Positions 1-5,365 of a DNA stretch of 6,033 nt are shown here, one piece after another (position 1 is the stretch's first letter; the number at the start of each line of letters is the position of its first letter). Below the pieces are notes generated by a model, which was not told where the DNA came from, ran no database searches, and saw only the letters and a list, made by a program, of their open reading frames with translations. Source of the stretch: Anaerolineaceae bacterium. Lineage in GTDB: Bacteria > Chloroflexota > Anaerolineae > Anaerolineales > Anaerolineaceae. The position numbers were made by a program, and so were the translations under genes. Where the stretch lies: the NCBI GenBank assembly GCA_027348305.1, contig DAIEPS010000119.1, positions 1-6,033 of the forward strand, given 5' to 3'.

Positions 1-2
1 CC

Positions 3-338
3 GGTATCAGCATGACCATCGGATCCATTTTGATGTTGGCCACTGGCATCCTCTGGCAGGGGCTGCCGCCACTCTCTTCACAAAGCATCTGGATCATCGT
101 GATCCTGGCAGTGATCAATACTTCGGTATGTTTCACCCTTTGGAACTACACCCAGCAAACCCTGCTGGCCACTGAAACCACGATCTTGAACAACACCATG
201 CTGGTTTATGTGTCCATCCTGGCGTGGATCTTCCTGGGCGAGAAGCAAAGTCCGCTTGGCATCGTTGGGCTGCTGCTGGCACTGGCTGGGGCCATGCTGG
301 TGCAGATCCAATTGAAGAAGCAACCCAAATTGCAGTGA
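3..338 (+). CDS. DMT/EamA-family transporter, C-terminal fragment (5' end outside window)
   Basis: The reading frame is open from base 3 (Gly-Ile-Ser, then the Met at base 12) to TGA at 336-338, so the Met at 12 is probably internal and the gene begins left of the window. About 111 residues are visible and they form four hydrophobic segments: one around GSILMLATGILW, one around IWIIVILAVINTSVCFTLW, one around NNTMLVYVSILAWIFLGE, and a last one around GIVGLLLALAGAMLVQIQ, with a short Lys-rich tail. The phrase 'ILAWIFLGEKQSPLGIVGLLLALAGAMLV' (paraphrased by its GE turn and following small-residue helix) is typical of the last two helices of an EamA repeat in the drug/metabolite transporter superfamily. 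Such proteins usually have ten helices and export metabolites or amino acids. The substrate cannot be read from this part. The next gene has its own promoter, so this is probably the end of an upstream unit, although no terminator hairpin with a T-run follows it. Confidence 0.85.
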   Translation, partial: GISMTIGSILMLATGILWQGLPPLSSQSIWIIVILAVINTSVCFTLWNYTQQTLLATETTILNNTMLVYVSILAWIFLGEKQSPLGIVGLLLALAGAMLVQIQLKKQPKLQ

Positions 339-345
339 CCTGACA

Positions 346-354
346 TGCTATAAT
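346..354 (+). promoter_or_regulatory. Extended -10 promoter element for the ATPase-GDPD operon
   Basis: TGC followed by TATAAT gives a perfect extended -10 hexamer (TATAAT at 349-354) eight bases after the transporter stop. Transcription would start near base 361, about 40 bases before the ATPase start. No good -35 lies at 16-18 bases: the nearest, TTGCAG at 330-335, leaves only 13 bases. Extended -10 promoters often tolerate a missing -35. The element lies inside the left arm of an inverted repeat, which suggests regulation. Confidence 0.55.
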
Positions 355-379
355 TATTTTCATCCGAAAGTTATTATAG
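348..379. repeat. Imperfect inverted repeat overlapping the -10 box (possible operator)
   Basis: The left arm CTATAATTATTTTC (348-361) faces the right arm GAAAGTTATTATAG (366-379) across the four bases ATCC. Of 14 pairs, 12 are Watson-Crick, one is T-T (355/372) and one is a T-G wobble (357/370). The left arm contains the TATAAT promoter hexamer, and the predicted transcription start falls at the end of that arm. The complete hairpin would therefore form only in RNA that reads through from the transporter gene. No T-run follows on either strand, so it does not look like an intrinsic terminator. A protein-binding dyad that controls the ATPase promoter fits better, but the binding protein is unknown. 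Confidence 0.5.
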
Positions 380-385
380 GTGCAC

Positions 386-392
386 GGGAGGG
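386..392 (+). promoter_or_regulatory. Strong ribosome binding site of the AAA+ ATPase
   Basis: GGGAGGG lies nine bases before the ATG at 402. It is the best Shine-Dalgarno match among the genes in the window, and it fixes the ATPase start. Confidence 0.75.
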
Positions 393-401
393 TTCCAAAA
401 T

Positions 402-1745
402 ATGAGTGATCAATCCGCCACAATACCGCAGGTACGGCCTGCTAAAACCACGAACCCTTTGCCCGGTGTTTTTTCGCCTCCCTCTATTAACAAAGTCGAA
501 GACACGGGTCTTGCAATACTATGGCTGCAGGATCTGGCGTTGAAGATCATCTATTTTCAAGGTTATCTCACCGGATTGAAAATTGCTGAAGCGCTGGCTT
601 TACCCTTTGCCGGAATTGTTGACCAGATCCTTGAAGGTCTGAAACGTGACAAAATGATCGAAGTGCGCTCCTCTCAAATGGGGTTGGGAGAGAGCGCTTA
701 TTTGTATGCCATTACAGGGGCAGGAATTATCCGTGCACGAGAAGCGTTGGACCGCTGCCAGTATGCCGGGCCGGCCCCCGTGCCCCTCGATGTGTATAAC
801 GATGCCATCCGCCACCAGAGCCGTGCGCGGGTTCAAGTGAATAACAAGAATATGCGCCAGGTGCTGGGTGATCTGACCTTTGGCGAAAGCACTTTTCAAA
901 AACTCGGACCTGCCGTCAATTCGGGCACTTCCATCTTCATCTACGGCGCACCAGGAAACGGCAAGACCAGTGTTGCACGCGCCATCGGCAACTTGATCCT
1001 TTCGCAGACCATGTATATTCCATATTCTCTTTTCTGCGACGGACAGGTGATCACCTTATTTGATTCGACCAATCATAAACTTGCCCCTGAAGATGATTCA
1101 ACATCCCAAAACAACAGGGGTGGGGTGCGCAAAGACGCCCGCTGGGTAAAGATCTGCCGTCCTTTCATTATGGTTGGCGGCGAATTGACCCTGGCCGGTC
1201 TTGACCTCGTTTTTAACGATACGTTGAAATATTACGAAGCGCCGATCCAGGTTAAGGCGAATGGCGGCATTCTGCTGATCGACGACTTTGGACGTCAGCA
1301 GGTACGTCCACGTGACCTGTTGAACCGCTGGATCGTGCCGCTGGAAAACCGGATCGACTACATGTCGCTGCACACAGGCAGGAAAATTGAAGTGCCTTTT
1401 GATGTGTTGGTGATGTTCTCGACCAACCTTCCGCCGCGTGACCTGGTGGACGAGGCTTTTCTGCGCCGGCTGCGGCACAAAATTGAGATCGTTGATCCCA
1501 GTTATGAAGAATATCGTGATATTTTCAAGAAAGTCGCCACGATCAAAGGGATCAATTATTCTGATGAAGCGCTGGCCTACCTGCTTCAGGAATGGTATAT
1601 CAAGCCGTCTCGAAAACTGCGGGCCTCGCATCCGCGAGACTTATGCGATCAGATCCTGGATATTGCCCATTATTTGGCAGTCGAACCGGTCATGTCAAAA
1701 GAAATGATTGACAAGGCGGCTGAATCTTATTTCGTCGAGTTGTGA
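402..1745 (+). CDS. AAA+ ATPase with N-terminal winged-helix-like region, function unknown
   Basis: This is a 447-residue soluble protein with no signal peptide or membrane helix. Residues about 45-125 look like a small winged-helix unit: an ALKIIYFQGYLTG helix, an IAEALALPF recognition-like helix, a LKRDKMIEV strand, then a Tyr-rich wing ending in an ITGAG turn. A GPAPVPL motif at about 125-131 joins it to the ATPase core. The core has Walker A GAPGNGKTS (182-190, Lys188), Walker B ILLIDDF (Asp294-Asp295), sensor 1 Asn342 in MFSTNLPP, an arginine-finger candidate Arg355/Arg356 in EAFLRRL, and sensor 2 Arg412 in SHPRDL. The Walker B motif ends in Asp-Asp instead of the usual Asp-Glu. The substrate or partner is not evident. 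MoxR-like and other remodelling ATPases share the same core plan, but the N-terminal part makes this a distinct type. The gene has its own promoter and strong ribosome binding site and is tightly linked to the GDPD downstream. Confidence 0.88.
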   Translation: MSDQSATIPQVRPAKTTNPLPGVFSPPSINKVEDTGLAILWLQDLALKIIYFQGYLTGLKIAEALALPFAGIVDQILEGLKRDKMIEVRSSQMGLGESAYLYAITGAGIIRAREALDRCQYAGPAPVPLDVYNDAIRHQSRARVQVNNKNMRQVLGDLTFGESTFQKLGPAVNSGTSIFIYGAPGNGKTSVARAIGNLILSQTMYIPYSLFCDGQVITLFDSTNHKLAPEDDSTSQNNRGGVRKDARWVKICRPFIMVGGELTLAGLDLVFNDTLKYYEAPIQVKANGGILLIDDFGRQQVRPRDLLNRWIVPLENRIDYMSLHTGRKIEVPFDVLVMFSTNLPPRDLVDEAFLRRLRHKIEIVDPSYEEYRDIFKKVATIKGINYSDEALAYLLQEWYIKPSRKLRASHPRDLCDQILDIAHYLAVEPVMSKEMIDKAAESYFVEL

Positions 1746-1746
1746 C

Positions 1747-2496
1747 ATGTTTAAAAACTATACCAACACAGTAATTTTTGCCCATCGGGGAGCCTGCGCG
1801 CTCGCCCCGGAAAATACGATCTCTTCCTTTGAGCTGGCTGTGACGCATCAGACGGACGCCGTTGAACTGGATGCCAAACTGTCCAAAGATGGTGTGGTCA
1901 TGGTGATCCATGATCCCACGCTGGAGCGTACCACCAACGGCACCGGGAAGGTCAACGAGCACACCCTGGCTGAATTGAAAGCCCTGGATGCAGGGTCAAA
2001 ATTCAATGCCAAATATGCCGGAGAAAAGATCCCCACTCTTGAAGAGGTATTTGAGGCAGTGGGCAAGAAGGTGCTGGTCAATGTTGAATTGACCAACTAC
2101 AGTTCACCCAAAGATGACCTGATCGCCAAAGTTGCCGAGGTCGTGAAACGGCAAAAGATGCAAGACCGCGTGTTGTTTTCTTCCTTCATCCCTAAAAACT
2201 TGAAGATGATGAAAGAACTGCTGCCAGACACACCTGTGGCGCTGCTTTGCCTGGAGGGGCTAGGTGGGATGTTTTCAAGAAGCATCTTCCTGACCCACGT
2301 GTCTCCATCCATCATTCATCCGTATCTTACTGACGTGGATCCGATGTATGTGCGCATGGAACACCGCCGCCATCGCAGGGTGCATGTGTGGACGGTCAAT
2401 GCGGAACAGGATATCAAGCACATGCTGGCAATGCGTGTAGACGGCATTTTTACCGACGACCCGCAAAAAGCCAGAAAGCTAATGGCAAAATCTTAG
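1747..2496 (+). CDS. Glycerophosphodiester phosphodiesterase (GDPD family), cytoplasmic
   Basis: The product has 249 residues, the usual length for a single-domain bacterial GDPD. It would hydrolyse glycerophosphodiesters such as those from phospholipid turnover to sn-glycerol-3-phosphate and an alcohol, using a divalent metal. The family signature is clear: AHRG (His13-Arg14) followed by PENT (21-24), the metal ligands Glu40 and Asp42 in VELDAKLSKDG, the catalytic His55 in IHDPTLERTTNG, a further metal-ligand candidate Glu113 in VNVELTN, and the C-terminal HVWTVN and GIFTDDP motifs. There is no signal peptide, so it should act in the cytoplasm. I chose the ATG at 1747, one base after the ATPase stop, because it puts the His-Arg motif at the normal distance from the N-terminus. 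An in-frame ATG at 1708 would add 13 non-family residues and overlap the ATPase gene. No clear Shine-Dalgarno precedes 1747, so translational coupling to the ATPase is likely. The link to an AAA+ ATPase has no obvious explanation. Confidence 0.92.
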   Translation: MFKNYTNTVIFAHRGACALAPENTISSFELAVTHQTDAVELDAKLSKDGVVMVIHDPTLERTTNGTGKVNEHTLAELKALDAGSKFNAKYAGEKIPTLEEVFEAVGKKVLVNVELTNYSSPKDDLIAKVAEVVKRQKMQDRVLFSSFIPKNLKMMKELLPDTPVALLCLEGLGGMFSRSIFLTHVSPSIIHPYLTDVDPMYVRMEHRRHRRVHVWTVNAEQDIKHMLAMRVDGIFTDDPQKARKLMAKS

Positions 2497-2499
2497 TGT

Positions 2500-2528
2500 T
2501 TGGATCATCAAATAAACTTTTATAAACT
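2500..2528 (+). promoter_or_regulatory. Candidate promoter with phased direct repeat upstream of the GH3-like gene
   Basis: The 76-base gap 2497-2572 is AT-rich and has no gene. TATAAA (2521-2526) is a five-of-six match to a -10 box. TTGGAT (2500-2505) is a poor -35, 15 bases upstream. ATAAACT occurs at 2512-2518 and again at 2522-2528, exactly ten bases apart, so both copies lie on the same face of the helix and overlap the -10 region. No terminator hairpin with a T-run follows the GDPD stop, so read-through from the upstream operon is also possible. Confidence 0.3.
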
Positions 2529-2558
2529 AAAAGATCGAGAGCCAATATCATTTCGGTC

Positions 2559-2562
2559 AGGA
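2559..2562 (+). promoter_or_regulatory. Ribosome binding site of the GH3-like gene
   Basis: AGGA ends ten bases before the ATG at 2573. A second ATG at 2566 is only three bases from it and opens a four-codon frame that ends at TAA 2578-2580. The 2573 ATG is supported by the signal peptide that begins immediately there. Confidence 0.5.
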
Positions 2563-2572
2563 ATAATGCTTA

Positions 2573-5365
2573 ATGCGTAAAGTAATCAGGTTGATCGTAG
2601 TCCTTTTGCTGGTGCTTGGTTTTGTGATCCCACAAAGCATCTCTAAAGCTGCGCCACAGGCACAAGAGCTGGACGCGCGGGTAAAAGCATCTGAAACACT
2701 AGCGAAAATGAGCCCTGCTGAAAAAGTAGGACAACTATTCCTGGTTACTTTTAATGGAACCGCTACCGATCAAACCAGTAATATTTATAAACTCATCACC
2801 CAGCAGCATATCGGGGGAGTGGTGCTGCGTGCGGACAACGATAATTTTGTCGGCCCCGACGGCACGATCGCGGCTGCACATACCATGATCGAAGCCTTGC
2901 AGCAGGTGAACTGGGATTATACCCAGTTGGGCAGCCAGTTCCCGGCAGTGGCAGATGCCAAACCAATAAATTATATTCCGCTGCTGATCGGCATATCGCA
3001 GGAAGGCGATCTGGCGCCCTACGATCAAATGATCAACGGCATGACCGCCCTGCCCGATGAACTTGCCATAGGCGCCACCTGGAAGCCCGAGAATGCTCAA
3101 ACTGTGGGGACTATCCTCGGCGAAGAGCTCAGCGCCCTGGGGGTAAACCTGCTTTTCGGTCCGTCACTGGATGTTCTGGATGTGGTCAAAAATGACACCA
3201 GCGAAGACCTGGGGGTGCGCACCTTTGGCGGAGATCCCTACTGGGTGGCTGAAATGGGGCAGGCTTATATCAAGGGCGTGCACGAAGGCAGCAACAATAA
3301 AATTGCCGTGATCGCGACGCATTTTCCGGGCAGCGGCGGATCTGACCGGCTGCCTGAAGATGAAGTGGCCACCGTCCGAAAATCGTTGGAACAACTGAAA
3401 CAAATCGAACTGGCACCATTTTTTGCAGTGACCGGGCAAAATGTCGATCCATCAGAGATCACTGATGGATTGCTGCTTTCACACATCCGCTACCAGGGAT
3501 TTCAGGGCAACATCAGGGCGACCACCCGGCCGGTTTCTTTTGATTCCACAGCGCTTGGTCAGATCATGAGCCTCAATGAATTCTCAACCTGGCAGAAAAA
3601 CGGCGGCATCATCGTCAGTGATGATTTGGGAAGTGCGGCTGTGCGTAAATTCTTTGACCCGATGAATTCGGGTTTTGATGCCCGCCAGGTGATCAAAAGT
3701 GCTTTGCTGGCCGGCAATGACTTGCTCTATACCGGCAATGTGCTGGCAACGGGTGACGCGGACACTTACTCGACCATCGTCAGGACCCATGATTTTTTTG
3801 TGCAGAAATACACTGAAGATTCTGCTTTTCAACAACGGGTGGATGAAGCCGTTTTAAGAATATTGACGCTGAAATATGAACTGTATCCAAATTTCAAAAT
3901 TGCAGATACACTCACTTCCTCAGCCAAACTGGATACAGTTGGAACATCAGAGGGAAAAGTTTTTGAGATCGCCAGGCAATCGATCACATTGATCAGCCCC
4001 GATCTCTCCGACATGGATAGCGTTTTACCTGAACCTCCTCAAAGCAGCGAGAGGGTGGTGTTCATCTCTGATAAGATCACCCAGCAGCAGTGCAGCACCT
4101 GCACGGACCAGAGCATCTCACTGGCTGAAAATTTTCGAGACGCGGTCGAAAAACTTTACGGCCCCAATTCAGGCGAGCAAGTTGAAGCTTATCGATTATC
4201 CGCATATAGTTTTGAAAATTTGCAGCAATTGCTAGATAACAAGAACGCACCTGAAAATATGAAAAGCGATATTCAATCCGCAAACTGGCTGGTGATCTCA
4301 TTCACTGATTTTAGAAAGAGTTCTTCTGCTTCAACCATTTTCCATCGCTTTTTCTCTGAACAGCCCGATCTGACCAGGAACAAGAAGATCATCGGGTTTG
4401 CCTTCAATGCCCCTTATTATTTGGATGCGACGGATATTTCGAAATTTACGGCTTACTATGCCGTTTACAGCAAGATCCCGGTGTATGTGGATGTGGCTGC
4501 CAGGATCCTATTTCAAGAAATAGTGCCCTCAGGTATTCTGCCAGTCTCAATGACCGGCATTGGCTACGATCTGATCACGGCCACCACGCCGGATCCGGAT
4601 CAGATCATCCCATTAATGGTCGAGAAACCGGGCGAGGAATTAGGCAGCACTGAAACGCCTTCGAGTTCAACTGAGGCACCGCCCACTTATAAAGTGGGAG
4701 ATACCATCCCGCTGCGGACCGGGGTGATCGTTGATCATAATGGCAACCCTGTGCCTGATGGGACAATCGTTCGATTCTTGATCGATACGAAATCCACCAG
4801 CGGATCGATCGAACAGATCGAGACACAGACCACGAATGGTATTGCCCGAACCACTTACCGCATCCAGAACACGGGTATCTTCAACCTGCGCGTCACGGCT
4901 GATCCGGCGCAGATCTCCGGAATCCTGAACCTTGAGATCACCGATGCAGGCGGTCAGATCACTTCATTTGAACCGACTCTTGCGCCGACAGGCATGACGA
5001 CGGCCACGGCATCGGTGGATCCTCTGGTCACCCCCGAGATCATAAAATTGACCAACCATGAAAAGGGCATGCTGTCAGCAGGTGATTGGTTCTTTTCAAC
5101 GATCATCATCTTTTCTATTGCGGTAATTTTATATTGGTGGGGCTGGCGAAAACAAAAATTCTCCTGGAATCCGCGCATCCCCTTTGCGTCAATTCTGGGC
5201 GGGTACGTGGTGTATTTCTATTTCGTGATCGGATTGCCTGGGGCTGCAAACGGGATCAAGAACACCGGCAGTGGATTGATCCTGCTGGGTGTGGTTGTAG
5301 GCTGCCTGATCGGCGGGGGGATCGGATATCTCTGGTACGGTTTGGAACGCAGCAAGAAGGTCTAA
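2573..5365 (+). CDS. Exported, membrane-anchored GH3 (NagZ-like) protein with Ig-like domain; catalytic residues partly lost
   Basis: The product has 930 residues. A signal peptide covers 1-26 (Arg/Lys start, Leu/Val-rich core, likely cut after Ser-Lys-Ala) and has no lipobox Cys. A GH3 N-terminal barrel spans about 45-440: SPAEKVGQLF (47-56), SQEGD (142-146), RTFGGDP (from Arg216), THFPGSG (249-255), VSDDL (348-352) and a closing RILTLKYEL (429-437). A GH3 C-terminal-like domain spans about 455-675 and ends in PSGILPVS (652-659). A Thr/Ser/Pro linker, an Ig-like domain (about 704-790) and a second Thr-rich linker follow. Three membrane helices lie at about 839-858, 872-892 and 899-922, with basic loops RKQK and RSKK predicted inside. 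Active NagZ-type enzymes have DQEGG, KHFPGHG and a DSH acid/base loop. Here Asp is Ser142, Lys is Thr249, and no His follows Gly255 in the loop, although the nucleophile Asp350 remains. It is either an enzyme with altered chemistry or a wall-binding pseudoenzyme. A CxxC pair (507-510) is unusual for an exported protein. Confidence 0.85.
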   Translation: MRKVIRLIVVLLLVLGFVIPQSISKAAPQAQELDARVKASETLAKMSPAEKVGQLFLVTFNGTATDQTSNIYKLITQQHIGGVVLRADNDNFVGPDGTIAAAHTMIEALQQVNWDYTQLGSQFPAVADAKPINYIPLLIGISQEGDLAPYDQMINGMTALPDELAIGATWKPENAQTVGTILGEELSALGVNLLFGPSLDVLDVVKNDTSEDLGVRTFGGDPYWVAEMGQAYIKGVHEGSNNKIAVIATHFPGSGGSDRLPEDEVATVRKSLEQLKQIELAPFFAVTGQNVDPSEITDGLLLSHIRYQGFQGNIRATTRPVSFDSTALGQIMSLNEFSTWQKNGGIIVSDDLGSAAVRKFFDPMNSGFDARQVIKSALLAGNDLLYTGNVLATGDADTYSTIVRTHDFFVQKYTEDSAFQQRVDEAVLRILTLKYELYPNFKIADTLTSSAKLDTVGTSEGKVFEIARQSITLISPDLSDMDSVLPEPPQSSERVVFISDKITQQQCSTCTDQSISLAENFRDAVEKLYGPNSGEQVEAYRLSAYSFENLQQLLDNKNAPENMKSDIQSANWLVISFTDFRKSSSASTIFHRFFSEQPDLTRNKKIIGFAFNAPYYLDATDISKFTAYYAVYSKIPVYVDVAARILFQEIVPSGILPVSMTGIGYDLITATTPDPDQIIPLMVEKPGEELGSTETPSSSTEAPPTYKVGDTIPLRTGVIVDHNGNPVPDGTIVRFLIDTKSTSGSIEQIETQTTNGIARTTYRIQNTGIFNLRVTADPAQISGILNLEITDAGGQITSFEPTLAPTGMTTATASVDPLVTPEIIKLTNHEKGMLSAGDWFFSTIIIFSIAVILYWWGWRKQKFSWNPRIPFASILGGYVVYFYFVIGLPGAANGIKNTGSGLILLGVVVGCLIGGGIGYLWYGLERSKKV

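Noticed and set aside
79..90. CACAAAGCATCT shared with 2631-2642
   Set aside because: The two copies are in unrelated genes and in different contexts, with no flanking similarity or mobile-element structure. It is likely coincidence.
348..379. Intrinsic terminator for the transporter gene
   Set aside because: The stem is AT-rich and no T-run follows on the + strand. The overlap with TATAAT fits an operator better.
1098..1631. Long open frame of 177 codons on the - strand inside the ATPase gene
   Set aside because: It lies opposite a gene with clear AAA+ motifs, its translation has no recognisable domain, and it looks like a shadow frame.
1708..1746. Earlier in-frame ATG for the GDPD
   Set aside because: The added 13 residues are unlike the family N-terminus and would overlap the ATPase. 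The 1747 start gives the normal distance to the His-Arg motif.
2566..2580. Four-codon frame (ATG at 2566) overlapping the start of the GH3-like gene, as a possible regulatory leader
   Set aside because: It is only three bases from the AGGA site, too close for normal initiation, and so short that chance explains it.
4682..4698. Perfect 7-base inverted repeat (CCCACTT / AAGTGGG) with a three-base loop at the start of the Ig-like domain
   Set aside because: It lies inside coding sequence, has no T-run after it, and a stem this short is expected by chance in 6 kb.
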